Positions 26,009 to 35,940 of a stretch of DNA of 64,000 nt are shown here, one piece after another (the first letter of the stretch is position 1; each line of letters opens with the position of its first letter). The DNA comes from Rivihabitans pingtungensis (GTDB taxonomy: Bacteria > Pseudomonadota > Gammaproteobacteria > Burkholderiales > Aquaspirillaceae): positions 124,001 through 188,000 of the forward strand of contig NZ_QJKI01000004.1 of the NCBI RefSeq assembly GCF_003201855.1. The letters run 5' to 3'. Under the pieces are notes generated by a model. That model ran no database searches. It saw nothing but the letters and a program-made list of their open reading frames with translations, and was not told the DNA's origin. The translations under genes were made by a program, and so were the position numbers.

Positions 26009-26842
26009 TTAAAGGGTGATGCTGCCTTGATACACGGTGACCGCCGGGCCGGTCATGCGCACCGGCTGGCCAGGACCGGCCCATTCGATGCGCAAATCGC
26101 CGCCACGGGTGTGCACGGTAACGGCGGCATCCAGCAGGCCACGGCGGATGCCGGCCACCACGGCCGCACAGGCGCCAGTGCCGCAGGCCAGGGTTTCGCC
26201 AGCGCCGCGCTCGTACACGCGCAGGGCAATTTCCTGACGGTTGAGCACCTGCATGAAGCCGGCGTTCACCCGTTGCGGAAAGCGGGCGTGTTGTTCGATC
26301 TGCGGGCCGTGCGTGGCCACCGGCGCGGTGTTGACGTCGTCCACCACTTGCACGGCGTGCGGGTTGCCCATCGACACCACGGTGACACCCAGTTCAGCGC
26401 CGTCCGGCAGCGTGAGCGGGTGAATCACCGCATCGGCATCGGCTTCGAACGGGATTTCCACCGGCAACAGGCGCGGCTGGCCCATGTCCACTGTCACCAG
26501 ACCATTATCGGTCAGCACCGGGGTGATGATGCCCTTGGCGGTTTCCACGCGGATGGCGTGCTTGTCGGTCAAGCCCTGGTCGAAGACAAAACGGGCAAAA
26601 CAGCGCGCGCCATTGCCGCATTGCTCGACCTCGCCGCCGTCGCTGTTGAAAATCCGGTAGCGGAAATCGGTGTCGGGCAGGGCGGGTTCTTCCACCAGCA
26701 GCAGCTGGTCAAAACCCACGCCGGTGTGGCGGTCGCCCAACTGGCGGATTTGCGCAGCGCTCAGGCGCACGCGCTGGCGCACGCCGTCGATCACCATGAA
26801 ATCGTTGCCCAGGCCATGCATCTTGCTGAAATTCAGAATCAT
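26009..26842 (-). CDS. dapF: Diaminopimelate epimerase
   Basis: 277 residues. Converts LL- to meso-diaminopimelate for lysine and peptidoglycan synthesis without a cofactor, using a Cys pair. Both are present: C75 in [13 protein letters not shown] and the second in [11 protein letters not shown]. The N-terminus [19 protein letters not shown] is canonical. First gene of the minus-strand dapF-DUF484-membrane protein cluster. Confidence 0.98.
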   Translation of the reverse strand: MILNFSKMHGLGNDFMVIDGVRQRVRLSAAQIRQLGDRHTGVGFDQLLLVEEPALPDTDFRYRIFNSDGGEVEQCGNGARCFARFVFDQGLTDKHAIRVETAKGIITPVLTDNGLVTVDMGQPRLLPVEIPFEADADAVIHPLTLPDGAELGVTVVSMGNPHAVQVVDDVNTAPVATHGPQIEQHARFPQRVNAGFMQVLNRQEIALRVYERGAGETLACGTGACAAVVAGIRRGLLDAAVTVHTRGGDLRIEWAGPGQPVRMTGPAVTVYQGSITL

Positions 26843-27002
26843 GAAAGCGGCTATCTTGTGCTAAGAGTTACTCGGGCGCGCGGTGTTGGCGCTGTGAACA
26901 CGCGCGGACGAATCATAAACCATCTTGTCATGTTTCGGCAGGGTGACGCTGCCTGCCGTTTGAAACAGTCATGATTTAGCGCAATGTCGCTTGCTTGCTG
27001 GC

Positions 27003-27509
27003 TCAACTGGCGGCGTGCCTGCGCAGATGCACAAAGTGGTAGCCCAGCCCATCGCTGTCGCGCACGTGGCTGTCGCGTGAAAGTTCTTGCCACTGGCTGC
27101 TGTCCAGTGCCGGAAAGTGGGCGTCGCCGTCAATGTCGGCGTCAATTTCGGTGATGAACAATTCATCGGCCAACGCCAGCGCCTGGGCGTACAGCTGGGC
27201 GCCGCCAATCACGAATACGCGCGGCGCGGGGCTGTCCGCCGCCGCGCACAGCGCCAGCGCGTCGGGCAGCGAGCGGGCATGCTCGGCGCCGGCAGCTTGC
27301 CAGTCCGGCTGGCGGCTGACCACGATATTGCGCCGGCCGGGCAGCGGGCGGCCAATCGAATCCCAGGTGCGTCGGCCCATGATGATGGGCGCGCCCAGGG
27401 TGGTGCGCTTGAAGTGTTGCAGGTCTTCCGGCAGATGCCAGGGCAGGGTGTTGTCCTTGCCAATCACCCGGTTGCGCGCCATGGCGACGATCAGGGCCAG
27501 CGCGCTCAT
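27003..27509 (-). CDS. folA: Dihydrofolate reductase
   Basis: 168 residues, reduces dihydrofolate with NADPH. Canonical segments: [32 protein letters not shown] (catalytic acid Glu in the LPEDL helix), [21 protein letters not shown] and [12 protein letters not shown]. The start codon overlaps the thyA stop by ATGA, so ThyA, which makes dihydrofolate, and FolA, which recycles it, are translationally coupled. Confidence 0.97.
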   Translation of the reverse strand: MSALALIVAMARNRVIGKDNTLPWHLPEDLQHFKRTTLGAPIIMGRRTWDSIGRPLPGRRNIVVSRQPDWQAAGAEHARSLPDALALCAAADSPAPRVFVIGGAQLYAQALALADELFITEIDADIDGDAHFPALDSSQWQELSRDSHVRDSDGLGYHFVHLRRHAAS

Positions 27510-28300
27510 ACCGCCACCTCGGCGCGAATGGCCGGATGCGGGTCATAGCCTTCCAGGGTGAAATCTTCAAATCTGAAGGCGAACAGGTCGGTGACGGCGG
27601 GGTTGATTCGCATCACCGGCAGCGGGCGCGGCTCGCGGCTCAGTTGCAGCTGTGCTTGTTCCAGGTGATTGCTGTACAAATGGGCGTCGCCCAGGGTGTG
27701 GATGAATTCACCGGGCTGCAATTGGCACACCTGCGCCACCATCAGCGTCAGCAGCGCGTAGCTGGCGATATTGAATGGCACGCCCAAAAAGATATCGGCA
27801 CTACGCTGATACAGCTGGCAGGAGAGCTTGCCGTCAGCCACATAAAACTGAAACAGTGAGTGGCACGGCGGCAGCGCCATCTGGTCCACCAGCGCCGGGT
27901 TCCACGCCGAGACGATCATGCGCCGCGAATCCGGCGTGTCACGCAGCTGGCGCAGCACCTGGCTGATCTGGTCGATATGCCGGCCGTCCGGCGCCGGCCA
28001 GCTGCGCCACTGATAGCCATACACCGGGCCCAGCTCGCCATTGGCGTCGGCCCATTCGTCCCAGATCGATACGCCGTGGGCTTTCAGGTAGGCGATATTG
28101 GTGTCGCCGGCCAGAAACCACAGCAGCTCATGGATGATGGATTTAAGGTGAACTTTTTTGGTGGTGACCAGCGGAAAGCCCTGCGCCAGGTCAAAGCGCA
28201 TCTGGTGGCCAAAGATCGAGCGCGTGCCGGTGCCGGTGCGGTCGGTTTTGACGTGGCCGTGTTCCAGCACATGGCGCATGAGATCAAGATAAGCCTGCAT
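27506..28300 (-). CDS. thyA: Thymidylate synthase
   Basis: 264 residues, exactly the usual length, from ATG 28300 with AAGGA upstream; the longer open frame is not conserved. Methylates dUMP using methylene-tetrahydrofolate. Catalytic Cys in [14 protein letters not shown], plus [32 protein letters not shown] and the [12 protein letters not shown] motif. First gene of the thyA-folA pair; divergent from flhB with a 103-bp shared promoter region. Confidence 0.98.
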   Translation of the reverse strand: MQAYLDLMRHVLEHGHVKTDRTGTGTRSIFGHQMRFDLAQGFPLVTTKKVHLKSIIHELLWFLAGDTNIAYLKAHGVSIWDEWADANGELGPVYGYQWRSWPAPDGRHIDQISQVLRQLRDTPDSRRMIVSAWNPALVDQMALPPCHSLFQFYVADGKLSCQLYQRSADIFLGVPFNIASYALLTLMVAQVCQLQPGEFIHTLGDAHLYSNHLEQAQLQLSREPRPLPVMRINPAVTDLFAFRFEDFTLEGYDPHPAIRAEVAV

Positions 28301-28403
28301 GAAAAAACCAAATTCCTTTATGGTGAACTGATGGACACAAAAGTCCGGTAGAATCGCTCCGACTCCAATTTTACGATAAGCCCAGCGCCGAGCCTCGCAC
28401 ACC

Positions 28404-29570
28404 ATGTCCGAAGAAAGCGATCTCGAAAAAACAGAAGAGCCCTCAGAGCAGAAACTGCGACAGGCTCGGGAAGACGGTCAGGTTCCCCGATCGCGGGAGC
28501 TGGCGACCTTTGCCGTCACCATGACTGGCGTGGGCCTGTTGGTGGTGCTGGGTAATCGCATTGTCGATTCCATCAACACCATCATCCGCCGGGAATTCAC
28601 TTTTGACCAGAAAACCCTGCTGCAAGAAGGTGTGATCAACGAGCATTTTCGCCAGGGCATGCTGGATATGCTGTTGGTGCTGGCGCCGATTCTGGGCGCC
28701 TTGATGGTGGCCGCCATCGGCCCGTCGCTGTTGCTGGGTGGCTGGAATTTTACGCTGAATTCGATCGGCTTCAAATTCAGCAAACTGAATCCTGCACCGG
28801 GCATCAAACGGATGTTCTCCGTGGCTGCACTGATGGAGGGCGGCAAGGCAGTGCTGAAAAGCACGCTGATCGGTGGGGTATCCACCTGGATCATCTGGCG
28901 GGAAATGGGCGAGATCATGCAATTGATCACCCTGCCGCTGGATGAAAGCATTGCCCAGACCATGGCGTTGACCGTGCACACCACGTTTTTGGTGACCAGC
29001 ACGCTGTTGTTGCTGGTGCTGATCGACGTGCCGTTTCAGTGGTGGAACTTCCGCAAGGGCCTGCGCATGACCAAGGAAGAGGTCAAGCAGGAAAACAAGA
29101 ACTCGGAAGGCAGCCCTGAGGTCAAGGGCCGGATTCGCCAGTTGCAGCGCGAAGCCGCACGCAAGCGGATGATGGGGGCCGTGCCCGAGGCCAGCGTGGT
29201 GGTCACCAACCCGACCCACTACGCGGTGGCGATGAAGTACGAAGACGGCATGGGGGCACCCAAGGTGTTGGCCAAGGGCAAGCTGCGTACCGCCGAGCGC
29301 ATCATTGAGCTGGCCAAGGAACACAAAATCACCATCATGCGCGCACCGCCGTTTGCCCGCGCGCTGTACCACAATACCGAAATCGGACAGGAAATTCCGC
29401 ATCAATTGTATACTGCCGCCGCGCAGATTCTGGCTTATGTGTTCCAACTGAAACATTATAATGCGCACGGTGGCATGGCGCCGGTCTACCCGGACGACTT
29501 GCCGGTGCCGCGCGAGCTTGACCCAGAAAGCAAGACCCCGCAAGATACTTCGCCAACCCCGAAATCATGA
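28404..29570 (+). CDS. flhB: Flagellar export gate / substrate-specificity protein FlhB
   Basis: 388 residues. Opens with [29 protein letters not shown], then four membrane helices and a cytoplasmic domain with the autocleavage site NPTH at 269-272 and [20 protein letters not shown]. FlhB switches export from rod/hook to filament subunits. First gene of flhB-flhA-flhF-flhG-fliA; the spacing to flhA is 10 nt. The Pro/Thr-rich tail is variable in the family. Confidence 0.98.
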   Translation: MSEESDLEKTEEPSEQKLRQAREDGQVPRSRELATFAVTMTGVGLLVVLGNRIVDSINTIIRREFTFDQKTLLQEGVINEHFRQGMLDMLLVLAPILGALMVAAIGPSLLLGGWNFTLNSIGFKFSKLNPAPGIKRMFSVAALMEGGKAVLKSTLIGGVSTWIIWREMGEIMQLITLPLDESIAQTMALTVHTTFLVTSTLLLLVLIDVPFQWWNFRKGLRMTKEEVKQENKNSEGSPEVKGRIRQLQREAARKRMMGAVPEASVVVTNPTHYAVAMKYEDGMGAPKVLAKGKLRTAERIIELAKEHKITIMRAPPFARALYHNTEIGQEIPHQLYTAAAQILAYVFQLKHYNAHGGMAPVYPDDLPVPRELDPESKTPQDTSPTPKS

Positions 29571-29580
29571 TTGATGCTGG

Positions 29581-31665
29581 ATGGATAAACTTTCCCAATT
29601 CCTGACACGTTACAACACCACCTCGCTGGCCGGCCCGGTGCTGATCATCATGATTCTCGGCATGATGATCCTGCCCCTGCCGGCGTTTCTGCTGGATATC
29701 TTCTTCACCTTCAATATCGCGGTGTCCATCATCGTGCTGATGGTGGGGTTGAACACCCGCCAGCCGCTGGAGTTCTCGGCGTTTCCGGCCGTGCTGCTGG
29801 TGACCACGCTGTTGCGGCTGTCGCTGAACGTGGCGTCCAGCCGGATGATTCTGCTCAATGGCCATAATGGCGCTGACGCAGCAGGCAAGGTGATTGAAGC
29901 GTTCTCGCACTTTCTGGTGGGCAGCAATTACGCCATCGGTATTGTGGTGTTCATCATCCTGACCATCATCAACTTTGTGGTGATCACCAAGGGCGCCGGG
30001 CGGATTGCCGAAGTGAGCGCCCGCTTTACCCTGGACGCCATGCCCGGCAAGCAGATGGCGATTGACGCCGACTTGAATGCCGGCCTGATTGGCGAAGAAG
30101 ACGCCAAAAAACGTCGAGCCCAGATTGCCGAAGAAGCCAACTTCTTTGGCTCGATGGATGGTGCATCCAAATTTGTGCGGGGCGATGCCATCGCCGGCAT
30201 CATGATCATGCTGATCAATATTGTCGGCGGCCTGAGCGTGGGCCTGATCCAGCACGATCTGCCGCTGGGCAAGGCGCTGGAAACCTACACCCTGCTGACC
30301 ATCGGTGATGGCCTGGTGGCACAGATTCCGGGCCTGATCATTTCTACTGCGGCCGGTATCGTGGTGTCGCGGGTGGGCACTGAAAAAGATCTGTCCGAGC
30401 AGATGCTGGGGCAGATGTTTGCCAACTCGCAGGTGCTGTACATTACCGCCGCCGTCATCGGGCTGATCGGTATTATCCCCAATATGCCGCACGTGGCGTT
30501 TTTGCTGATTGCTTCTTCGCTGGCTGGTCTGGCCTGGGCGCTGGAGCGCAGCAAGCAGCGTGCTGCTGAAGCCGAATTCAATGAGCCGGATCTGGCCGAT
30601 GCCCAGCAATTGACAGAGACCCCTCTGGCCGAAGTCGGCTGGCGTGATGTGCAGGCGGTGGATCCAGTCGGTCTGGAGGTCGGCTACCGGCTGATTCCTC
30701 TGGTGGATCGTGCCCAGGATGGCGAATTGTTGCGTCGGGTGCGCGGCATCCGTAAGAAAATCGCCCAGGAGCTTGGCTTTCTGGTGCCATCGGTGCATAT
30801 CCGGGATAATCTGGAAATCCGGCCCAATGAATATCGGATCATGCTCAAGGGCGTGGAAGTTGGCCAGGGTGAAGCCTTTGTCGGCCAGTATCTGGCCATT
30901 AATCCAGGTCGGGTGCTGGGCACCATCCAGGGGACTCCCACCACCGATCCGGCCTTTGGTCTGCCGGCGTTGTGGATTGAAGGCGCCTTGCGTGATGAAG
31001 CCCAGTCGCTGGGCTACACTGTGGTGGATGCCAGTACGGTCGTTGCCACGCATATCTCCAACATCCTGAGCAACCATGCCGCCGAGTTGCTGGGCCGCGA
31101 AGAAACCCAGCAGTTGGTCGATCATGTGGCCAAGGATGCGCCCAAGCTGGTGGAAGATCTCATTCCCAAGGTGGTGCCGATCAATATCCTGCAGAAGGTT
31201 CTGCAGAACATGCTCACCGAAGGCTTGCACATCCGCGATATTCGCACCATCATCGAAACTCTGGCCGAGCATACCCCTATCACCCAGGATGTGGACGATC
31301 TGACTTCGGCTGTGCGTGTCGCCTTGGGCCGCACCATTGTTTACCAGCTATATGGCAATGCCAACGAATTGCCGGTCATGACTTTGGAGCCAGGGCTGGA
31401 GCAAATTCTGATCAACGCCGTACAATCCAAGGGCGGCGGCCTGGAGCCCGGCTTGGCAGAAAACCTGCTGGCCAGCACCGCGCGCGAAGCCGAACGGGTC
31501 GAGCAGCAAGGCCAGGTGCCAGTGTTGCTGACCCCGGCGGCCCTGCGACCTTTGCTGGCCAAATTCCTGCGCCGCGCCATGCCGCAACTGGCAGTGCTGG
31601 CGCATAATGAAATTCCGGACAACAAAACCATCCGCATCATTTCGGTGGTGGGTGGGCGAGAGTAA
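29581..31665 (+). CDS. flhA: Flagellar export protein FlhA
   Basis: 694 residues. Eight N-terminal membrane helices including the conserved PLEFSAFPAVLLVTTLLRLSLNVASSR block and the FHIPEP-type cytoplasmic loop (DAMPGKQMAIDADLNAGLI, EANFFGSMDGASKFVRGDAIAGI), then a ~350-residue cytoplasmic domain that docks chaperone-substrate complexes. Core of the proton-driven export gate. Lies 6 nt before flhF. Confidence 0.98.
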   Translation: MDKLSQFLTRYNTTSLAGPVLIIMILGMMILPLPAFLLDIFFTFNIAVSIIVLMVGLNTRQPLEFSAFPAVLLVTTLLRLSLNVASSRMILLNGHNGADAAGKVIEAFSHFLVGSNYAIGIVVFIILTIINFVVITKGAGRIAEVSARFTLDAMPGKQMAIDADLNAGLIGEEDAKKRRAQIAEEANFFGSMDGASKFVRGDAIAGIMIMLINIVGGLSVGLIQHDLPLGKALETYTLLTIGDGLVAQIPGLIISTAAGIVVSRVGTEKDLSEQMLGQMFANSQVLYITAAVIGLIGIIPNMPHVAFLLIASSLAGLAWALERSKQRAAEAEFNEPDLADAQQLTETPLAEVGWRDVQAVDPVGLEVGYRLIPLVDRAQDGELLRRVRGIRKKIAQELGFLVPSVHIRDNLEIRPNEYRIMLKGVEVGQGEAFVGQYLAINPGRVLGTIQGTPTTDPAFGLPALWIEGALRDEAQSLGYTVVDASTVVATHISNILSNHAAELLGREETQQLVDHVAKDAPKLVEDLIPKVVPINILQKVLQNMLTEGLHIRDIRTIIETLAEHTPITQDVDDLTSAVRVALGRTIVYQLYGNANELPVMTLEPGLEQILINAVQSKGGGLEPGLAENLLASTAREAERVEQQGQVPVLLTPAALRPLLAKFLRRAMPQLAVLAHNEIPDNKTIRIISVVGGRE

Positions 31666-31671
31666 GCGCTT

Positions 31672-33240
31672 ATGGTAGTGAAGAAGTTTTTTGGGGCCAC
31701 CACTCGCGATGCCCTCAAACAAGTCCGCAACGAACTCGGCGAAGATGCCCTGATTCTTTCCAACCGCCCGGTGGGTGGTGGTGTGGAAATCATGGCAGTG
31801 GCCGATGCGGATGTCAGTGCACTGGCTTCGAGCATGAAGCCAGGTGCAGCTGCTGCGGTGGCTGCACCAGTGCCTACGCCTGGCAAGGGCCCGGCGGGTG
31901 CGGCTCCGGCAACGGCAGGCAGCAAACCCGCTTCGTCGATGTCCAGCGCAGTGGCGCGTACCTATGCCATGCCGGTGGAGCCATTGGATGATCCAACCCC
32001 ATCACGCCCGGCCACTACCGAGACGTTCAGCACTCAGGCGCGCTCCAGCGCACCGGAGCCCGCACCACGGCCTGTGCCGTCAATCAGCATCCCGATGTCG
32101 GCGCTGACGGCCACCACACCGCCGCCGCCGCCGCCGCCGCCCTCTCCGCAATCGGTGTATGCCCGCTACGAAGCGCCCGCTGAAACAGCGCCTGCCGCAT
32201 CGGATAGCAGCGAACGCTTTACCGAAGATTCCCTGCCTGATCTGGGTGGGCAAGCTGGTGCTGCCAACAGCGATGAGGCACTGGAAAAACTGGATTCGCT
32301 GTCTGGCGAAGTGCGCGAAATGCGCACCATGCTGCAAAGCCAGCTGGCCAGCCTGGCCTGGGCCAATATGGAAGAACACCACCCGCGCCAGGCCGAGCTG
32401 TTCCGCCAGATGCTGGCGCTGGGTCTGTCGCCGGCCTTGTGTCGCCAGCTGGTGGCCAAGCTGCCGGACAATCTGGGCGACGAAGCCGCGCTCAAATGGG
32501 CCAAGCTGGCGCTGGTGCACAACCTGAAAACCATCGACGAGCAAGATGAAATCATCGCCCGTGGCGGCGTGTATGCACTGGTGGGCCCCACCGGCATCGG
32601 CAAGACCACCACGGTGGCCAAGCTGGCCGCCCGCGCCACTCTGCGCCACGGCACCGAGCGCATTGCCCTGATCACCACCGACAGCTACCGGATTGGCGCG
32701 CAGGATCAATTGCGCCTGTACGGCAAGATTCTGGGTGTATCGGTGTTTTCGGTGCAAAACGAGGCAGATTTGCACGTGACCCTGGCGGATCTGGCCGACA
32801 AGCATCTGGTGCTGATTGATTCCACCGGCATGGGCCAGCGCGATGCCCGAGTGGATGCACAAACCCAGATGTACGCCCACACCGCCGCCAATGGCGGCCG
32901 CCCGATTTCCCGCGTGCTGGTGCTGGCGGCCAATGCCGAAGGCGCCACGCTGGAAGACGTGGTCAACCGCTATCTGCCTGGCGGTGGCCTGGTGGGCTGC
33001 GTGATGTCCAAAATCGACGAGGCGCCGACCTTGGGCGGCGCCATCGACACCATCATCCGTCACCGTTTGCCACTGCTGTACGTGACCAATGGCCAGCGCG
33101 TGCCGGAAGATCTCCACCTGGCCAAGTCCAACTACCTGATTGATCGAGCCTTCAAGATGGCGCGCGAAGCGAGCCCCTACAGCTTGAAGAGCGATGAATA
33201 TCAGCTGTTGACGTCGGCCTTTGTTGGCACCCTGAACTAG
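31672..33240 (+). CDS. flhF: Flagellar SRP-like GTPase FlhF
   Basis: 522 residues. N-terminal basic B domain (VVKKFFGATTRDALKQVRNELGEDALILSNR), a long Ala/Pro-rich linker (~55-160, including nine consecutive prolines), then the N and G domains with GPTGIGKTTT (305-314), TTDSYRIGAQDQLRLYGKILGV and DSTGMGQRD. FlhF directs the position and number of flagella, usually polar, with FlhG as partner. The poly-Pro stretch is coded by a (CCG)n run at 32119-32141 that could change length by slippage. Confidence 0.96.
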   Translation: MVVKKFFGATTRDALKQVRNELGEDALILSNRPVGGGVEIMAVADADVSALASSMKPGAAAAVAAPVPTPGKGPAGAAPATAGSKPASSMSSAVARTYAMPVEPLDDPTPSRPATTETFSTQARSSAPEPAPRPVPSISIPMSALTATTPPPPPPPPSPQSVYARYEAPAETAPAASDSSERFTEDSLPDLGGQAGAANSDEALEKLDSLSGEVREMRTMLQSQLASLAWANMEEHHPRQAELFRQMLALGLSPALCRQLVAKLPDNLGDEAALKWAKLALVHNLKTIDEQDEIIARGGVYALVGPTGIGKTTTVAKLAARATLRHGTERIALITTDSYRIGAQDQLRLYGKILGVSVFSVQNEADLHVTLADLADKHLVLIDSTGMGQRDARVDAQTQMYAHTAANGGRPISRVLVLAANAEGATLEDVVNRYLPGGGLVGCVMSKIDEAPTLGGAIDTIIRHRLPLLYVTNGQRVPEDLHLAKSNYLIDRAFKMAREASPYSLKSDEYQLLTSAFVGTLN

Positions 33241-33250
33241 GACCCGGGCC

Positions 33251-34114
33251 ATGGAAGACCAGGCCGCCAGCCTGCGCCGTCTGACGCCTGCCGCCCAGGT
33301 GGGGCGTAGCTTTGCCTTTTTGGGAGTGTCCGGCTGCGGTGTCACCACCATGGTCAGCGAAATGGCAGCCGGCCTGACCGCTGCGCAGCGGCGCACCCTG
33401 ATTATCGACGCGCACCCTGGTAATCCGCTGGCACAGCGTTTTGTCGATGATCCAGGGGTGACACTGGACATGGTCGCCAGCAGTCAGGGCTCCTTGCACG
33501 ATGCCGTTACCCAACTGCCGTTTGGCGCTTCGGTGATGAATGTGCATAGCCGCCCGTCCACGCTGATGCACCTGCCCGAGCCGATCGAACACCGATTGGT
33601 GTCCGAATATGAGGCGCTTACCCGTGATATCGAGCTGGTGCTGATTGATGCGCCATCGGTAAGCACCGATCCGGCGCTGGCGGCGCTGGCCGACAATCTG
33701 GTGCTGGTGCTTACCCCCGATATCCAGACGCTGATGCAGGCCTACGCCATGGTCAAGCGCCTGGCACTGGAATTCGCCCGCCGCCGTTTTGACGTGCTGG
33801 TCAACCGCGCGCGCGACATGAACGAAGCCCAGGCGATTTTTCAGCGCCTGTCACAAGTGACCAGTGAGTTTCTTGGTGTGTCATTGCGTTGGGTAGGGTT
33901 TGTGCCGGAAGATCCGATGGTCCGTCGTGCTGTCTTGTTGCGCACCACGACCCTGCATGGTTTTCCGGGCAGCGAGGCAGGCACAGCCTGCTCGCAACTG
34001 GCCGCTGTCCTGCCACGCTGGAGTTCGGTCGAACATGGCAATGCCCGGCAACTGTTTGAACGCTATCTGGCTGCCACTCGCCACTTGGCTGAGGAAGCCG
34101 CCACCCCCTTATGA
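33251..34114 (+). CDS. flhG: FlhG/FleN-like ParA-family protein with a degenerate Walker A
   Basis: 287 residues immediately after flhF. MinD/ParA fold: TLIIDAHPGNPLAQRF, VLIDAPSVSTDPALAAL, LVLTPDIQTLMQAYAMVK, DVLVNRARDMNEAQAIFQRL and a SLRWVGFVPEDPMVRRAV segment match FleN/FlhG. The nucleotide loop is GVSGCGVTT (25-33) where active members have KGGxGKT: both lysines are Val. ATP-dependent dimerisation and membrane cycling are therefore doubtful. FlhG normally limits flagellar number by stimulating FlhF GTPase; that activity resides in an N-terminal motif and could persist. Confidence 0.9.
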   Translation: MEDQAASLRRLTPAAQVGRSFAFLGVSGCGVTTMVSEMAAGLTAAQRRTLIIDAHPGNPLAQRFVDDPGVTLDMVASSQGSLHDAVTQLPFGASVMNVHSRPSTLMHLPEPIEHRLVSEYEALTRDIELVLIDAPSVSTDPALAALADNLVLVLTPDIQTLMQAYAMVKRLALEFARRRFDVLVNRARDMNEAQAIFQRLSQVTSEFLGVSLRWVGFVPEDPMVRRAVLLRTTTLHGFPGSEAGTACSQLAAVLPRWSSVEHGNARQLFERYLAATRHLAEEAATPL

Positions 34115-34208
34115 TGAACCGCATTGCTGACCTTACGGCGTTTCTCCCATGTCTGAAGCCGGATACTCCTGCCCTCCGTCTGCTCGTCCTGCTGCTGCGG
34201 GGGCGCGT

Positions 34209-34949
34209 ATGAGCCGACGCCCGGCCTATCCTTCCGCTGAGCCGGCCAATGCCGGCGTACCGGATATCGAGCGCCATATTTCGCTGGTGAAAAAAATCGC
34301 CTATCTGCTGATGAGTCGGTTGCCAGCGTCGGTTGAGCTGGACGATCTGGTTCAGGTGGGGCTGATTGGCCTGATTGAAGCTTCTCGCCAGTTTGATGCC
34401 AGTCAGGGCGTGCTGTTTGAGACCTTCGCCAGCCAGCGCGTGCGCGGCGCCATGCTCGACGAGCTGCGCCGGGCCGACTGGTTGCCCCGTCAGGCGCGCA
34501 AGCAGGCCAAGCAAATCGAAGAAGCCATTTCCCGGCTGGAACAAAACCTGGCGCGCCCACCGCGCGAGCCGGAAATTGCCGAGGCACTGGGCCTGAGTCT
34601 GGATGACTATCAGGATGCGCTGTTTGATTGCAAGGGCCACCAACTGGTGTATTACGAGGACTTTGCTGTCGATGAAGACCAAGGTGGTGGCAGCGTGGTG
34701 GAAAGCATTGCCGACGTTCGTCAGGTGGATCCGATCGACATCCTCAACGACAGCGGTTTTCGTCATGGTCTGGTCGAGGCCATCAAGACCCTGCCCGAGC
34801 GCGACCAACTGGTGATGAGTCTGTATTACGAACAAGAACTCAATCTGAAGGAAATCGGCGAGGTGCTGGGTGTGACCGAGTCGCGCGTCTGCCAGCTGCA
34901 CAGCCAGGCGGTGGCGCGGCTGCGCACCAAGCTGCGCGACTGGTTCTGA
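34209..34949 (+). CDS. fliA: Flagellar sigma-28 factor FliA
   Basis: 246 residues from ATG 34209, which has a GGGGGCG site upstream; ATG 34149 would add 20 residues of low-complexity Pro/Ala sequence without a ribosome site. Regions: sigma-2 (HISLVKKIAYLLMSRLPASVELDDLVQVGLIGLIEASRQFD), sigma-3 (RRADWLPRQARKQAKQIEEAI) and sigma-4 (LTLPERDQLVMSLYYEQELNLKEIGEVLGVTESRVCQLHSQAVARLR-like). Directs late flagellar and chemotaxis genes. A terminator follows. Confidence 0.96.
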   Translation: MSRRPAYPSAEPANAGVPDIERHISLVKKIAYLLMSRLPASVELDDLVQVGLIGLIEASRQFDASQGVLFETFASQRVRGAMLDELRRADWLPRQARKQAKQIEEAISRLEQNLARPPREPEIAEALGLSLDDYQDALFDCKGHQLVYYEDFAVDEDQGGGSVVESIADVRQVDPIDILNDSGFRHGLVEAIKTLPERDQLVMSLYYEQELNLKEIGEVLGVTESRVCQLHSQAVARLRTKLRDWF

Positions 34950-34956
34950 GCATTTG

Positions 34957-34980
34957 CCGCCCGACATGGGCGGTTTCTTC
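34957..34980 (+). terminator. Terminator after fliA
   Basis: CCGCCC-GACAT-GGGCGG followed by TTTCTTC. It probably ends the flhB-fliA operon and separates motC. Confidence 0.7.
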
Positions 34981-35085
34981 ATCATTTCATTACAACAACA
35001 AGATCCCCATGACCACCCGCTTTTTGCCTGGCCGGTTATTTACCCGGCACCTTGAGTTCTGTCTGGCCCAGATGGAGGTCTGCAC

Positions 35086-35907
35086 ATGGATGTGATCAGC
35101 CTGCTGGGCCTGGCCGTTGGCCTGGCCTCCATTTTGCTGGGCCAGGCGCTGGAAGGTGGCCATATTGGTTCGCTGTTTCAGCCTACGGCCTTGCTGATTG
35201 TCATGGGCGGCACCGCCGGTGCGGTGATGCTGCAATGCACGCCGGCGCAATTCATGCTGGGCCTGCGCCGCTTGCCGCGCGTATTTCTGCCACCGCGCCA
35301 CGATCTGCACCAGCAACTGGCAGATCTGGTCAGCTGGAGCCAGATTGCCCGCAAGAACGGCATCCTGTCGATGGAAGAGTTTGCCCGTGCACAAGAGGAC
35401 AACCCCTTTCTGCAAAAAGGCCTGCAACTCTTGGCCGACGGGGTGGACCCGGTGACCCTGCGTCATGCGCTGGAGCTGGACATCAACTCGCTGGAGCAGC
35501 GCGAACGTTTTGCTGCCCGGGTGTGGGAGTCCGCTGGCGGCTATGCGCCGACGCTGGGCATTTTGGGCGCCGTGCTCGGCCTGATTCACGTCATGGAAAA
35601 CCTGGCCGAGCCTTCCAAGCTGGGCGGCGGTATTGCTGTGGCTTTTGTCGCCACCGTGTATGGCGTGGGTCTGGCCAACCTGGTGTTTCTGCCGGTGGCG
35701 CACAAGCTGAAAACCCTGCTTACCGAACAGATTAATCTGATGGAAATGCAGGTCGAAGGCCTGGTGGCAATTGGCAGCGGCGAAAATCCCCGTATCCTGG
35801 AAAATCGCCTGCAAGGCTTTCTTGATCCCAGCCGGCCGGCTCCCTCGGTGGCCGAAAAGCCTGCCGTTCAGTCCTCAACTCGCCATGAGCCGGGCGACAG
35901 CGCCTGA
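35086..35907 (+). CDS. motC: Flagellar stator subunit MotC (MotA-type)
   Basis: 273 residues with four membrane helices. MDVISLLGLAVGLASILLGQALEGG, LLIVMGGTAGAVMLQ, WESAGGYAPTLGILGAVLGLIHVMENL and GGGIAVAFVATVYGVGLANLVFLPVAHKL match the MotC/MotA family; the last part contains the proton-path helices. In related genomes motC is followed by motD (the peptidoglycan-binding partner) and preceded by cheYZAB. Here neither is present: fliA plus a terminator lie upstream and an unrelated gene converges downstream. The partner must be encoded elsewhere, or this stator is inactive. Start chosen because it gives the canonical N-terminus. Confidence 0.88.
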   Translation: MDVISLLGLAVGLASILLGQALEGGHIGSLFQPTALLIVMGGTAGAVMLQCTPAQFMLGLRRLPRVFLPPRHDLHQQLADLVSWSQIARKNGILSMEEFARAQEDNPFLQKGLQLLADGVDPVTLRHALELDINSLEQRERFAARVWESAGGYAPTLGILGAVLGLIHVMENLAEPSKLGGGIAVAFVATVYGVGLANLVFLPVAHKLKTLLTEQINLMEMQVEGLVAIGSGENPRILENRLQGFLDPSRPAPSVAEKPAVQSSTRHEPGDSA

Positions 35908-35920
35908 CCTCACGGCCCCA

Positions 35921-35940
35921 GCCTGCCCGACCGGGCAGGC
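35921..35940. terminator. Hairpin between convergent genes
   Basis: GCCTGCCCG / CGGGCAGGC with a 2-nt loop, between the motC stop and the monooxygenase stop. No T-run on either side. Confidence 0.45.

Noticed and set aside
29335..31272. 645-codon minus-strand frame opposite flhA
   Set aside because: Shadow of flhA; His/Gln-rich, no domain.
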